From Alloactinosynnema sp. L-07 (GTDB lineage: Bacteria > Actinomycetota > Actinomycetes > Mycobacteriales > Pseudonocardiaceae): a stretch of 64,000 nucleotides of DNA. Within the stretch, counting starts at the first letter, position 1. Each line of letters starts with the position of its first letter. Shown here one piece after another: positions 52,897 to 63,231 of this stretch. The notes below the pieces were generated by a model. The model worked only from the letters and a program-made list of their open reading frames with translations. It searched no databases and was not told where the DNA came from. The stretch spans positions 4,898,001-4,962,000 of the forward strand of contig NZ_LN850107.1 of assembly GCF_900070365.1 (NCBI RefSeq), read 5' to 3'. The position numbers and the translations under genes were made by a program.

Positions 52897-54910
52897 TGCC
52901 GTTCAGCACGGCGTTTCCGCTGTCGTCAAGGACTTTCGGGTCGGTCAGCGCGTTGGCGTTGGCCTGCCAGTAGCCGTGCGGCAGGCTCACCACGCCGGGC
53001 ATGATGTCGGCGGTGATCGTGACGGGGACTTCGATTTCCCCGACAGCGGACCGTACGCACACCGTCCCTGATACCGGCGCAATCGTCCGGGTGCATCAGC
53101 AAGTGGTGCCGCACCTTGCCTTTGGTGAGCCGCGGGATGTCGTTCATCCACGAGTTGTTGGCCCGCAGGTGCCTGCGGCCGATGAGCAGAAGCCCTTGCG
53201 GTGTGGGCATGTCCGCCACGTCCCGAGCCGCGTCGACCAGCAGTCGCGGGGTGAGGTCGATCTTGTGGGGGCCGGTGGGGGCGAGGGGGCCGAGGTCGAT
53301 GCCGTGGGGGTGCTGCTTCAGTTTCTTGAGTGGGAGCCGATAGGGGCCAAGCCTGAGCAGAACGTCGATGATTCTGTTCGGGGTGAGCCTCAGCCGCTGT
53401 GCCTTGAGCCACTGGCGGGGGAAGCGCTTGCCGTATCGGAGCCCGAGTTCGCGGAAGATCTCCCAGTCGTGACGGGCCGCGGCGGGTTGGCCGTGCAGGG
53501 TGCACCCGTCCCATGGCAGGGCCGCGTCCGGGTCACCCATCACCGCGGCCATGGCGTCCTGGCCGCGCGCGTAGTAGGCGAACATCGCCTGGAAGACGGT
53601 TTGGGGAACACGGCGGGCGAGAATCGGGCGGTGTTGCGGACGGCGAGCGCGTGGAAGATCAGGTCGTAGTGATCGCGTTCGAGGGCCGTGGTCGGCGGCA
53701 GAATGATGTCGGCGTGGCGGGTGGTCTCGTTGATCCACGGGTCGATGGCGACCATGAAGTCGAGCTTCTGCAAGACTTGTTCGACCCGTGGACCGTCCGG
53801 TGTGGACAGAACCGGATTGCCTGCCGACACGACCATCGCCCGGATCTCGGGCTCTTCCGCGAGGGTCGACACCGGCAGTTCACCAGCGAACTCCGGGAGC
53901 CCGCGGACTGTGCTGCGCCACCGATCCCGCTCGCCTTTGCCGGTGATCCGGATCAGATCGACGGCAGGCTTGGCGAACAGGGCGCCGCCGGGCCGGTCGA
54001 AGTTGCCGGTGATGATGTTGAGAACTTGGATCGCCCACTGGCAGACCAGGCCGTGCCGCCGGGTCGAGACGCCGGTCCGGCCGTAGCAAACCGCTCGGTC
54101 CGCGTCGGCGAATTCCTGGGCAAGGCGGCGAATCCCGGTCAAGCCGGTGACTCCCTCGGCCCAGTCGACGGGGACAGCGAGAGGCCTGATCTCGTCGTAT
54201 CCCTTTGTGTTTTCGAGGATGACGCCGATCATCGCCAGGAGGAGGGCCGCGTCGGTGCCGGGGCGGATGAAGTGGTGTTCGTCGGCGATCTTCGCGGTCT
54301 CTGTTCTTCTTGGGTCTATTACGATCATCCGGCCTGCGCGGGTTCTGAGTTCCTTGCGGCGGTTGGCGAAATCGGGGACGGTCATCATGCTTCCGTTGGA
54401 CACCATGGGGTTCGCGCCGATGATCAGGAAGTGGTCGGTGCGGTCGATGTCCGGGATCGGCAGCTTGAACTGGTGGCCGAACATGAGGGAGGCGACTAGT
54501 TGGTGCGGGAGTTGGTCTACGGAGGTTGCGGAGAATCTGTTGCGGGTGTTGAGGAGGTTCAGGAAACTTGTTCCGTGCGTCAGCGCGCCGAGGCTGTGGA
54601 CGGTTGGGTTTCCTTGATAGACAGCGATCGCGTTGGGGCCGTGTAGTTTGCGGATCTTGGCTAGGTGGTCGACTGTGTGGTCGAAGGCTTCGGTCCAGGA
54701 GATCTCGGTCCAGCCGGTGGGGGTCTTGCGGATGGGGGTTCGGAGGCGGTCGCCTTCGTGGATGTCTTGTAGGGCTAGGGCTTTGGGGCAGAGGTGGCCG
54801 CGGGAGAGTGGGTCTTTGGGGTCGCCGTGGATGGAGACGACGCTGTTGGCGTTCGTCTGGACTTCTAGACCGCAGATCGCTTCGCAGAGTGAGCACGCGA
54901 TGTGGGCCAT
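52865..54910 (-). pseudogene. Molybdopterin oxidoreductase (formate dehydrogenase-like), two frameshifts
   Basis: An otherwise full-length Mo-bisMGD enzyme (about 680 aa) split over three frames. Start: CSLCEAICGLEVQTN with CLCPKA-type fourth Cys (GHLCPKALALQD) for a 4Fe-4S cluster, then WTEISWTEAFDH and HFLIIGANPMVSNGSMM. The frame breaks at a C-run (plus-strand GGGG at 53603-53606; one missing base would join AVFP to QTVFQAMFAYYARGQ). It breaks again near 53058-53065, where VCVRSAVGEIEVPVTI resumes to the end. Two independent breaks favour a pseudogene over one sequencing error. Confidence 0.8.
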
Positions 54911-54993
54911 CTGGTGAGTCTTGCCTGTCCCTCGCCGTGCGTCTACTCGTTCGTTCTTCGGGGCGCGGGGTCGGCTCCCTCGTCAATCAGCGT

Positions 54994-55082
54994 CTTGTCC
55001 GGAAACAGCGATGTCAATGGCGCCTGCGGCGTCGCTGCGCGATCAGCGGAGCTGACCATTGACATCGCTGTTTCCGGACAAG
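54994..55082. repeat. 27-bp perfect inverted repeat (89-bp palindrome)
   Basis: The arm 54994-55020 (begins CTTGTCCGGAAACAGCGATG) is the exact reverse complement of 55056-55082, with a 35-nt loop. It lies in the 299-bp gap upstream of the oxidoreductase pseudogene and downstream of the dinB-like gene, both minus strand. The only other content of the gap is the hairpin pair at 55107-55153. Confidence 0.85.
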
Positions 55083-55106
55083 GGATTGCCAGGACGAGGG
55101 TGCAGG

Positions 55107-55153
55107 GGGAAGAGCAGGGACCTGCGGTCCCCTCAAGCAAGGACCTTCGGTCC
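55107..55153 (-). terminator. Double GC hairpin downstream of the DinB gene
   Basis: GGGACCTGCGGTCCC (55118-55132) and GGACCTTCGGTCC (55141-55153) are adjacent near-perfect small hairpins, 57 bp past the DinB stop. The first, with its flanks, matches the hairpin at 44131-44162. Confidence 0.6.
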
Positions 55154-55209
55154 CCAACTTCACGGGGCCGACGCTGGTTCTTGATCTCCCGCTGTGTTCT
55201 CTGTTGGGG

Positions 55210-55719
55210 TCAGCCCATGCTCTTCTGGCCGTCGAGGGTCTCGCGGATGATGTCGGCGTGGCCTGCGTGCTGGGCGGTTTCGGCGATGATGTGGACGAAC
55301 ACGCGGCGGGCTGACCATTTTGCGCCCGGTTCGAACCAGGGGGCGGTGGGGAGGGGGTGGCTCACGTCGAGGGTGTCGAGGGTGGCTAGAAGTTCGTCGG
55401 TCTGCTTGGCGATCTCTTCGTAGCGGGCGAGTTCGCCTGCCAGGGTCTCACCGTCGGTCAGGCGGTGCTGGTCCTCCCAGCTCCCCTCGCCTGCCGCCAG
55501 TGCTTCGGGGCCCTCCTGGATGAACCGCACCCATCCCTGCTCGACGCTGGCGACGTGCTTGATCAGGCCACCCAGCGTCAGTTCGCTGACCGTCGTCCGC
55601 AGGCGGGCCTGGTCCTCGGTGATGCCATGAACCGTGAATCGAAACAGTCCCCGGTGCTTGGTCAGCACCTCCAGCAGGTCCGCTCGCTCCCCCGTCACGA
55701 CGATCTCGGTGCTGGTCAT
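55210..55719 (-). CDS. DinB-family protein (DUF664-like)
   Basis: 169 aa from ATG 55717-55719; a longer frame to 55797 is unlikely. GERADLLEVLTKHRGLFRFTVHGITEDQARL, LIKHVASVEQGWVRF and FVHIIAETAQHAGHADIIRETLDG supply the three His ligands (LIKHVA, HIIAE, QHAGHAD) of the DinB/YfiT four-helix fold. Often thiol-S-transferases using mycothiol in actinobacteria; that role is inference. Downstream of the small hypothetical gene on the same strand. Confidence 0.92.
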   Translation of the reverse strand: MTSTEIVVTGERADLLEVLTKHRGLFRFTVHGITEDQARLRTTVSELTLGGLIKHVASVEQGWVRFIQEGPEALAAGEGSWEDQHRLTDGETLAGELARYEEIAKQTDELLATLDTLDVSHPLPTAPWFEPGAKWSARRVFVHIIAETAQHAGHADIIRETLDGQKSMG

Positions 55720-55804
55720 GATCTCTCTCGTTTCCCTCGGTGGCTTGTAAGGAAAACGATATGACCCGTTGCGGACAGGTTCAGTCCTAAAGGACAACGA
55801 AGTT

Positions 55805-56143
55805 TCAGTCAGGTTCGTCAGACTCGGTCCAGTAGGAATCCTCCAAGACCGGCACGATCCACTTGGGCTCTGGGAACACCGAGGACACCGGCTCCTCGGT
55901 CCCGTAAATCTCCAGGCAGGACAGCCTGCCGTAGTCGACGAGCAAGATCAGGCCTTCTCCGGTCGCAGGCACATCGGCCCACACTGGGGTAGCTGACTCC
56001 ACCTTCGCCAGCGGTGCAGTCTCAGGCACGGCCAGGTCGATCGTCGCGCAGCCGCAACCGCAGCGGCCGACCACGAGGGCGGAATCGGCCTGGGCCCGCA
56101 GCTCAGCGACGCCTGGGAAATCGAGTGCGAGCATCGCGTTCAA
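55805..56143 (-). CDS. Small conserved hypothetical protein with a Cys-rich loop
   Basis: About 112 aa. The open frame continues upstream (LTPTERSAL precedes) without an ATG or GTG, so the start is uncertain: TTG 56141-56143 or ATG 56132-56134 are candidates. [31 protein letters not shown] has three closely spaced Cys (RCGCGC), and [17 protein letters not shown] follows. Relatives occur widely in actinobacteria with no known function. It follows fadE25 on the same strand at 51 bp. Confidence 0.6.
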   Translation of the reverse strand: MNAMLALDFPGVAELRAQADSALVVGRCGCGCATIDLAVPETAPLAKVESATPVWADVPATGEGLILLVDYGRLSCLEIYGTEEPVSSVFPEPKWIVPVLEDSYWTESDEPD

Positions 56144-56193
56144 CGCCGAGCGTTCGGTCGGCGTCAGCGGTCTTGGTTCAGTCGGAGGCAGGC

Positions 56194-57354
56194 TCAGCCC
56201 TTGAGGATCTGGCGGGCCATCACCATGCGCTGGATCTGGTTGGTGCCCTCATAGATCTGGGTGATCTTCGCGTCGCGCATCATGCGTTCCACTGGGAAGT
56301 CGCGGGTGTAGCCCGCGCCGCCGAACAGTTGGACCGCGTCGGTGGTGACGGACATCGCGGTGTCCGACGCGAAGGTCTTGGCGGCGCTCGACGCGAACGA
56401 CGCGTCTGGTTCGCCGCGTTCGACCTTGGCGGCGGCGGCGTAGACCAGGTGGCGGGAGGCTTCGATGCGCATGGCCATGTCGGCGATCATGAACTGGACG
56501 CCCTGGAACTCCGCGATGGCCTTGCCGAACTGCTTGCGGTCCTTGACGTAGGCGACCGAGGCGTCGAGGGCGCCTTGGGCGATGCCGAGGGCCTGGGCGC
56601 CGATGGAGTGGCGGGTGTGGTCGAGGGTCTTGAACGCCAGGCGCAGGCCCTGGCCGGGTTCGCCGATGATGCGGTCGGCCGGGATGGTGCAGTTCTCGAA
56701 GTGGATCTCGCGGGTGGGCGAGCCCTTGATGCCGAGCTTGCGCTCCTTCGAGCCGACCACGAAGCCCGGGTCGTCCTTGTGGACCATGAACGCCGAGATG
56801 CCGTCCGCGGGCTTCGGGGCGTCCGGGTTGGACACCGCCATGACCGTGTACCAGCTGGACTCGCCCGCGTTGGTGATCCAGCACTTGGTGCCGTTGAGGA
56901 CCCAGTGGTCACCGTCCAGGCGGGCGCGGGTGCGCATCGACGCGGTGTCCGAGCCCGCCTCGCGCTCGGAGAGGGCGTAGGAGGCCATCTCGCCCGCGGC
57001 GATGGCGGGGAGGACCTGCTTCTTGAGCTCCTCCGAGCCGCCCAGGATCAGGTTCATCGTGCCGAGCTTGTTGACCGCCGGGATCAGCGAGGACGACGCG
57101 CAGACCCGGGCGACCTCCTCGATGACGATGTTGGTCGCGATCGAGTCAGCACCCTGACCGTCGTAGGCCTCGGCGATGTGGGGGGCGGCGAAACCGGCCT
57201 TGACCAGCGCGCGCTGGGCCTCGATCGGGTAGCGCTCGTGCTCGTCGACATCGGCGGCGTGCGGGGCGATCTCCTTCTCCGCCAGATCGCGCACGGCCTC
57301 GCGCAGCGCGTTGTGCTCGTCGCCGAGCTGGTAGAGACCGAAGCCCGCGTCCAC
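56194..57354 (-). CDS. fadE25: Acyl-CoA dehydrogenase FadE25-like
   Basis: 386 aa from GTG 57352-57354, with GGGAGG five bases upstream; an extension to 57375 lacks a site. [18 protein letters not shown] and WITNAG bind [24 protein letters not shown] is the family block; the catalytic Glu is in [19 protein letters not shown]. It oxidises acyl-CoA to enoyl-CoA in fatty-acid breakdown. Adjacent to purE-purK as in M. tuberculosis (Rv3274c). Divergent from a second acyl-CoA dehydrogenase. Confidence 0.94.
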   Translation of the reverse strand: MDAGFGLYQLGDEHNALREAVRDLAEKEIAPHAADVDEHERYPIEAQRALVKAGFAAPHIAEAYDGQGADSIATNIVIEEVARVCASSSLIPAVNKLGTMNLILGGSEELKKQVLPAIAAGEMASYALSEREAGSDTASMRTRARLDGDHWVLNGTKCWITNAGESSWYTVMAVSNPDAPKPADGISAFMVHKDDPGFVVGSKERKLGIKGSPTREIHFENCTIPADRIIGEPGQGLRLAFKTLDHTRHSIGAQALGIAQGALDASVAYVKDRKQFGKAIAEFQGVQFMIADMAMRIEASRHLVYAAAAKVERGEPDASFASSAAKTFASDTAMSVTTDAVQLFGGAGYTRDFPVERMMRDAKITQIYEGTNQIQRMVMARQILKG

Positions 57355-57471
57355 TGTTACCTCCCGGTAGCCCACACGTTCGCCAACGATGTTAGTACGC
57401 GTTTACTTGGATGTCCTTGTGTCTTGTCGCACCACTTCCCAACAAAGTTACCGCCGGGTAGCTTTGCCCTT

Positions 57472-59190
57472 ATGACAAGTCTGCTCTTCAACCCCGCGAC
57501 GTACGACCCGAAGCAGTTCGACCAGGAGACCCGCAGGCTCCTGCGCGCGACCATCGACTGGTTCGAGGAGCGCGGCAAGCAGGCTCTGGTCAGCAAATAC
57601 CACGCCAAGGAGTTCCACGCCGACTTCCTGGAGTTCGCCGCCAAGGAGAACCTCTTCGCCACCCTGCTCACCCCGGCGGCGGACGCGGCGGGCGACCCGA
57701 ACAAGCGTTGGGACACCGCTCGCGTCGCCGCGCTGTCGGAGATCCTCGGCTTCTACGGCCTGAGCTACTGGTACCCCTGGCAGGTCACCATCCTGGGCCT
57801 CGGCCCGGTCTGGCAGAGCGCGAACCCGGCCGCGCGCGCCCGCGCCGCCCAGGTGCTCGCCGACGGCGGGGTGTGCGCGTTCGGACTGTCCGAGAAGGAC
57901 CACGGCGCCGACATCTACTCCACCGACATGGTCCTCACCCCCGACGGCCATGGCGGCTACCGGGCCACCGGCGGCAAGTACTACATCGGCAACGGCAACG
58001 TGGCGGGCGTGGTCTCGGTCTTCGGCCGGGTCGAGGGGATCGACGGGCCCGACGGCTACGTCTTCTTCGCCGCCGACAGCGCCCACCCGAACTACCACCT
58101 GGTCAAGAACGTCGTCCCGTCGGCGATCTACGTCTCCGAGTTCCGCCTGGAGGACTACCCGGTCACCGCCGACGACATCCTGCACACCGGCCCCGCCGCC
58201 TTCGACGCGGCGCTGAACACGGTCAACGTGGGCAAGTTCAACCTGTGCTTCGGCGGCATCGGCATCGCCGAGCACGCCCTCTACGAGGCGATCACCCACG
58301 CGCACAACCGGATCCTCTACGGCAACCGCGTCACCGACTTCCCGCACGTGCGGTCCTACCTGGTCGACGCCTACACCCGCCTGGTCGCCTCGAAGCTGTT
58401 CTGCGACCGCGCCGTGGACTACTTCCGCTCCGCGGGCCCCGACGACCGCCGCTACCTGCTGTTCAACCCGGTCACCAAGATGCAGGCGACCACCGAGGCC
58501 GAGCGGATCGTGGGCCTGCTCAGCGAGGTCGCCTCCGCCAAGAGCTTCGAGGCCGACACCTACCTCACCATCGCCGCCACCGACATCCGCGGCCTGCCCA
58601 AGCTCGAGGGCACGGTCGCGGTCAACCTCGCGCTGATCCTGAAGTTCATGCCGCAGTACCTGTTCGCCCCGGCCGAGTACCCGGCGGTGCCCACCCGCCA
58701 GGACGCCGCCGACGACGTGTTCCTGTTCAACCAGGGCCCCGCCCGCGGCCTGGGCAAGGTTCGCTTCCACGACTGGCGCGAGGCCTACCGCACCTTCGTG
58801 CACGTACCCAACGTCGAGGTGTTCGCCGCGCAGGCCGAGTCCTTCGCCGAGTTCCTGACCACCGCGCCGCCGTCAGCCGAGCAGCAGAGGGACCTCGACT
58901 ACCTGCTGACCCTCGGCGAGCTGTTCACGCTGATCGTCTACGGGCAGCTGATCCTGGAGCAGGCCGAGCTGACCGGCGTCGACCCACTGGTACTCGACCA
59001 GATCTTCGACGCCCTCGTGCGCGACTTCTCCGGCCACGCGGTCACCCTGCACGGCAAGCCGTCGTCCACCCTGCCGCAACAGCAGTGGGCGCTGGGCGCG
59101 GTGCGCAAGCCGGTGGTCGACCAGGGCCGCTTCGACCACGTGTGGAAGCAGGTCGAGGGCCTGTCCGGCGCCTACGAGATGAACCCCTGA
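57472..59190 (+). CDS. Acyl-CoA dehydrogenase family protein (large, 572 aa)
   Basis: From ATG 57472; TAGCTT about eight bases ahead suggests a leaderless promoter. CAFGLSEKDHGADIYSTDMVLTP and YYIGNGNVAGVVSVFGR are the FAD/substrate regions of the ACAD fold, with extra N- and C-terminal helical segments as in acyl-CoA oxidase-type enzymes. The usual YEGT block is not visible, so the catalytic base may differ. Substrate unknown. Divergent from fadE25 over a 117-bp region. Confidence 0.85.
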   Translation: MTSLLFNPATYDPKQFDQETRRLLRATIDWFEERGKQALVSKYHAKEFHADFLEFAAKENLFATLLTPAADAAGDPNKRWDTARVAALSEILGFYGLSYWYPWQVTILGLGPVWQSANPAARARAAQVLADGGVCAFGLSEKDHGADIYSTDMVLTPDGHGGYRATGGKYYIGNGNVAGVVSVFGRVEGIDGPDGYVFFAADSAHPNYHLVKNVVPSAIYVSEFRLEDYPVTADDILHTGPAAFDAALNTVNVGKFNLCFGGIGIAEHALYEAITHAHNRILYGNRVTDFPHVRSYLVDAYTRLVASKLFCDRAVDYFRSAGPDDRRYLLFNPVTKMQATTEAERIVGLLSEVASAKSFEADTYLTIAATDIRGLPKLEGTVAVNLALILKFMPQYLFAPAEYPAVPTRQDAADDVFLFNQGPARGLGKVRFHDWREAYRTFVHVPNVEVFAAQAESFAEFLTTAPPSAEQQRDLDYLLTLGELFTLIVYGQLILEQAELTGVDPLVLDQIFDALVRDFSGHAVTLHGKPSSTLPQQQWALGAVRKPVVDQGRFDHVWKQVEGLSGAYEMNP

Positions 59191-59237
59191 CCTGGGTATT
59201 CATCGCCGGGCGAGGCAACCCGCCCGGCGACGCGAAG

Positions 59238-59732
59238 TCAGAGCGTGGCGCGGAGGGCGGCGTCCTTCTCCAGGACCAGCTTCTCCAGGTCGGCCTGGAA
59301 CACCGCCATCCGGGCCCGCAGCGACTCGTCGGACGCCGCGAGGATGCGCACCGCGAGCAGTCCCGCGTTGCGCGCGCCGCCGACGGAGACCGTCGCGACG
59401 GGCACCCCGGCGGGCATCTGGACGATCGACAGCAGCGAGTCCATCCCGTCGAGGTACTTCAGCGGCACCGGCACGCCGATCACCGGCAGCACCGTGGCCG
59501 AGGCGACCATGCCCGGCAGGTGGGCCGCGCCGCCCGCGCCCGCGATGATGACCTTGAGGCCGCGACCGGCGGCGTCGCGGGCGTAGTCGAGCATGCGCTG
59601 CGGGGTGCGGTGCGCGGAGACGACGCTGACCTCGTGCGGGACGTCGAACTCGGCGAGGGCCTCGGCGGCCAGGCGCATGACCGGCCAGTCCGAGTCGCTG
59701 CCCATGATCACGCCGACAAGGGGGGTGGACAC
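59238..59732 (-). CDS. purE: N5-carboxyaminoimidazole ribonucleotide mutase
   Basis: 164 aa from GTG 59730-59732 ([19 protein letters not shown]). GSDSDW binds phosphate, SAHRTPQRM carries the catalytic His, and [17 protein letters not shown] and [30 protein letters not shown] are class I PurE signatures. It converts N5-CAIR to CAIR in purine synthesis. Starts 8 bp after purK. Equivalent to Rv3275c. Confidence 0.97.
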   Translation of the reverse strand: MSTPLVGVIMGSDSDWPVMRLAAEALAEFDVPHEVSVVSAHRTPQRMLDYARDAAGRGLKVIIAGAGGAAHLPGMVASATVLPVIGVPVPLKYLDGMDSLLSIVQMPAGVPVATVSVGGARNAGLLAVRILAASDESLRARMAVFQADLEKLVLEKDAALRATL

Positions 59733-59740
59733 ATTCGCTC

Positions 59741-60925
59741 CTAGTGGATCTCGTACCCGTCGAGCCATTCGCCGTGCGACAGCCAGTGCGCGGCGAGTTT
59801 GGCCCGGGTGCGGACGTCGGCCATGTCGTCGCCGAGCATGGTGATGTGGCCGATCTTGCGGCCGGGCCGCTCCTGCTTGCCGTAGTAGTGCACGTGGGCG
59901 TCGCGGTAGCGGGCGAAAAGGTGGTGCAGGCGCTCGTCGGGGCCCATCGCGGGCGCCTCGGGCGCGCCGAGGACGTTGGCCATCACGACGGCGGGCGCCA
60001 GCGCGTCGGTCGCGCCCAGCGGGTAGTCCAGGACGGCCCGCAGGTGCTGCTCGAACTGCGAGGTCCGGGCGCCTTCGATGGTCCAGTGGCCGGAGTTGTG
60101 CGGGCGCATGGCCAGCTCGTTGACGACCACGCCGTCGTCGGTCTCGAACAGCTCGACCGCGAGCACCCCCACGACCCCCAGCTCGGCGGCCACCCGAAGC
60201 GCCAGCTCCTGCGCGGCCTCGACCTGCTCGGCGGACACCCCGGGCGCCGGGGCGAGCACCTCGACGCAGATGCCGTCGACCTGCACGGTCTCCACCAGCG
60301 GCCAGCAGGCGCCCTGCCCGAACGGCGACCGCGCCACCAGCGCGGCCAGCTCCCGCCGCAGCGGCACCTTCTGCTCGACCAGCAGGGGTGTTCCCGCCGC
60401 CAGCAACTCGTCGACGATCCCCGCGTCGGCAGGCGAGTCCAGGATCCACACCCCCCGCCCGTCATACCCGCCCCGCGCGGCCTTGAGCACGCACGGCCAC
60501 TGGCCGAAGGCGAGCAGGTCGTCGACCGAGGTGACCTCGGCGAAGTCCGGGATCGGCAGCCCCAGTTCGGCGAGCTTGCGGCGCATGACGAGCTTGTCCT
60601 GGGCGTGGATCAGCGCGTCGGGGCCTGGCCGAACCTCGACGCCCTCGGCGATCAGCACCCGCAGGTGCTCACCGGGCACGTGCTCATGGTCGAAGGTCAG
60701 CACGTCGCAGTCCGCCGCGAACTTGCGCAGCGCCGCGAGGTCGGTGTGGTGCCCGAGAGTCACATTCGGCGACACCAGCGGCGCGGGCTCGTCGGCCGAG
60801 ACCGCCAACACATGCAGCGACTGTCCGAGCGCGACAGCCGCCTGATGGGTCATCCGGGCCAACTGCCCGCCGCCCACCATCCCGACGACGGGAAAACCGG
60901 TACGTGGATCCACGGACAGCAACAC
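59741..60925 (-). CDS. purK: 5-(carboxyamino)imidazole ribonucleotide synthase
   Basis: 394 aa from GTG 60923-60925 (a GTG four codons later is also possible). [40 protein letters not shown] (ATP-grasp) and [18 protein letters not shown] are diagnostic. It makes N5-CAIR from AIR, ATP and bicarbonate. The stop codon of the upstream GT87 gene overlaps its start by 1 bp. Equivalent to Rv3276c. Confidence 0.97.
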   Translation of the reverse strand: MLLSVDPRTGFPVVGMVGGGQLARMTHQAAVALGQSLHVLAVSADEPAPLVSPNVTLGHHTDLAALRKFAADCDVLTFDHEHVPGEHLRVLIAEGVEVRPGPDALIHAQDKLVMRRKLAELGLPIPDFAEVTSVDDLLAFGQWPCVLKAARGGYDGRGVWILDSPADAGIVDELLAAGTPLLVEQKVPLRRELAALVARSPFGQGACWPLVETVQVDGICVEVLAPAPGVSAEQVEAAQELALRVAAELGVVGVLAVELFETDDGVVVNELAMRPHNSGHWTIEGARTSQFEQHLRAVLDYPLGATDALAPAVVMANVLGAPEAPAMGPDERLHHLFARYRDAHVHYYGKQERPGRKIGHITMLGDDMADVRTRAKLAAHWLSHGEWLDGYEIH

Positions 60926-62106
60926 TAACGCCGAAGGTGCCTGACCAGGAAAATCGCCCCGGCGACGAGCGGAACCAGCAGGTAGGAGCTGCCGATGACG
61001 AACTCACCCGGCGTCCACTCCAGCTCGATGTCATCGCTGTGCCGCATCGCGAGCAACACGCAGCTCGCGTAGACGACGATGACGGCCCCGATGCCCGCGA
61101 AGTCCCTCGGCCGGGGCCGGTCGGGCAGGCGGGAGAGCAGGAAGACGACCAGCGGCACCGTCCACACCCAGTGGTGCGACCACGAGACCGGACTGACCAC
61201 GAGGCCGAGGAACGCGGTCACCAGCAGCGCGGGCAGCGGCCGGTCCCGGTGGCGCCGCACCCAGAGCAGGCACGGGATGGCCAACAGGATCCCGATCGGC
61301 ACGGCGACCCGCATGGTCCAGTCCGCGTTGTCGCTCAGCCGCAGGATCAGCCCGTTGAGGGACTGGTTGCCCGCCCAGTGGATCGGGCCGATCCGCTGCG
61401 GATCGCGGACCGCGTGCCCCCAGAACTGGCTGACGTCGTGCGGCACGACCAGGTAGAACACGCCTTGCAGCGCGACGAACGTGGCGAGGGCCCGTGCGGC
61501 GTCCGCGCGCCTGCCGATCAGCAGGAGGTGCACCACGAAGATCAGCGGCGTCAGCTTCACCGCGGCGGCCGCGCCGATGAGCACACCGCGCAGCTGGTTC
61601 CGGTTGCCCAGCACGTCGATCACGATCACGGCCATCAGGATCAGGTTGATCTGGCCGAGCAGGACGGTCCGCCAGACCGGCTCGATGCCCAGCAGGACCA
61701 CGCCGAGGACCGCGGTGGTACGGGCCGGGTCCATCCACTGTGGACGGACCGGGATCGCCTCGATCGAGAGCTTGACCACCCAGACCATCGCGGTGATCGA
61801 GACCGCGCCCAGCATTCCCCACGCGACCTGGGTGGGGACCAGGGTGAGGGGCAGGAACAGCAGCGTCGCCGTCGGCGGATAGGTGAACGGGAGTCTCGCC
61901 CAGGACGGTTCCGCGCTCAGGTGGGGCAGGTCGTAGAGGGGTTCGCTGCTCAACAGGGCGACGGCGCCGGAGCGGTAGACGGCGCTGTCGACGCCGAGGT
62001 GCCACCCCAGCAGCCAGCCGACGATCCCGGCCACGCCACACACCGCGGGGAAGAGGGACACCGGGGCCCACACGCGCGATCTGGTGGGCGCGGCTGTCTG
62101 AATCAC
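60925..62106 (-). CDS. GT87-family membrane mannosyltransferase-like protein (DUF2029)
   Basis: 393 aa with about ten membrane helices. GVDSAVYRSGAVALLSSEPLYD (the conserved Asp of GT-C enzymes near the first loop), FTYPPTATLLFLPL, GQINLILMAVIVIDVLG and AAAAVKLTPLIFVVHLLL match GT87/DUF2029, which includes PimE-type polyprenyl-phosphomannose-dependent alpha-1,2-mannosyltransferases. Specific role unknown. Directly upstream of purK, with 1-bp overlap, but functionally separate. Confidence 0.9.
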   Translation of the reverse strand: MIQTAAPTRSRVWAPVSLFPAVCGVAGIVGWLLGWHLGVDSAVYRSGAVALLSSEPLYDLPHLSAEPSWARLPFTYPPTATLLFLPLTLVPTQVAWGMLGAVSITAMVWVVKLSIEAIPVRPQWMDPARTTAVLGVVLLGIEPVWRTVLLGQINLILMAVIVIDVLGNRNQLRGVLIGAAAAVKLTPLIFVVHLLLIGRRADAARALATFVALQGVFYLVVPHDVSQFWGHAVRDPQRIGPIHWAGNQSLNGLILRLSDNADWTMRVAVPIGILLAIPCLLWVRRHRDRPLPALLVTAFLGLVVSPVSWSHHWVWTVPLVVFLLSRLPDRPRPRDFAGIGAVIVVYASCVLLAMRHSDDIELEWTPGEFVIGSSYLLVPLVAGAIFLVRHLRR

Positions 62107-62200
62107 GGCGACAGCAAATCACCACCGACCGCCAGCCGATCACCACCCCCGGTTCACGCCCGCCGGATCAGCCATGCCGACAGCGATCACCACTCCCGGT

Positions 62201-63031
62201 TCATGCCCGCCCGACGGCCCGGACCAGGCTCCTGGCGGCCGCCTCGCCGCACGGCAGCCGCTCCAGCCGCACGTCGACCCGCCGCGCCGTGTGGAGTTGC
62301 GGGTCGACGCCCAACTGCCGCGCGATCAGCGCCCGCGCCTCCCGGACCCGACCCGGCAGCGCCGCGTCCCGCTCGGCGAGCACCACGGCCACCGACGGGC
62401 CAAGCACCGCCAGCGTCTCGCCGCCGTCGAACACCGACCGCAGGGCGTCGCCGACCAGGATCATCGCCATCAGGCGCGGCCAGCCCGCGACGTTCGACAG
62501 GTCCAGGGTCACCACCAGCAGCACGTACCGATCCGCCGGGTGCACGTCGTTCCTGCGGCCGTGGCGGTAGAGCTCACCGATCCTGACCTGGAGGTACTCC
62601 TCGGTCGCCAGGCCGGTCAGCGTCTCGGTGGCCGCCGAGTCGCGCAGGTCGCCCAGCGTCGCGTCCGCCCAGGCCAGGGCCATGGCGCGGAGCAGCTGGG
62701 CCGGGGTCGCGTCCGGGTCGGCGGCGACGAGGCCGCCGCGTTCGGCCGGATTCGTGACCACAGCGTGCAAAGCGGCCAAGTCGGTCAGCGTCTCGTCCAG
62801 ATCGGCGCCCGAGCGGGCCCGGGCCCGGCCGAGGTCGGCCAGCGCGGCCAGGACCTCGCCGTCGGCGACGACCGTCGCGCAGACCTCGTCGACCTCCGGC
62901 AGACCCCAGTCATTCGGGAAGCGCCAACCCGCGGCGAGGCTGGCGGTGCGCCAGCGGGCCCGGAGAACCTTCCGGTCAGTACCGTTCGCGTCGCCACGGT
63001 TCCACCGTGAGTCCGTCGCCCGTACCGACAC
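62201..63031 (-). CDS. Hypothetical protein with degenerate GGDEF-like C-terminal region
   Basis: 276 aa from GTG 63029-63031, with AAGGA seven bases upstream; an in-frame GTG at 63160 would add 43 residues. DRYVLLVVTLDLSNVAGWPRLMAM followed by VGDALRSVFDGGETLAVLGPSVAVVLAE follows the strand-helix pattern of a diguanylate cyclase core, but the GGDEF residues are absent (LGPSVAVV). It could be a non-catalytic nucleotide-sensing or scaffold domain. The N-terminal half is helical. The fold assignment is inference. Divergent from the sigma-factor gene. Confidence 0.6.
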   Translation of the reverse strand: MSVRATDSRWNRGDANGTDRKVLRARWRTASLAAGWRFPNDWGLPEVDEVCATVVADGEVLAALADLGRARARSGADLDETLTDLAALHAVVTNPAERGGLVAADPDATPAQLLRAMALAWADATLGDLRDSAATETLTGLATEEYLQVRIGELYRHGRRNDVHPADRYVLLVVTLDLSNVAGWPRLMAMILVGDALRSVFDGGETLAVLGPSVAVVLAERDAALPGRVREARALIARQLGVDPQLHTARRVDVRLERLPCGEAAARSLVRAVGRA

Positions 63032-63231
63032 CCTTGTGTCCTTCCGTCGTTGGTTCACCGGGGAAACGCCGCCGAAAGCGTGGCGTGACGCGATTCCGGT
63101 GAATCGGGTGACCCTCCCCCGTAGGAGTGAGGAGGTGACGGCTCCGTGAGCATCGGTCACACTAGGTCGCGGAGAGTGTGGTCATGAGGCCGGACGGGGA
63201 GTCCGGACCAGACCACGCCAGAGGGAGGACC

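Noticed and set aside
55780..55800. GTCCTAAAGGAC as an operator for the DinB gene
   Set aside because: Only 5-bp arms with a non-symmetrical centre and no second copy or linked regulator, so chance cannot be excluded.
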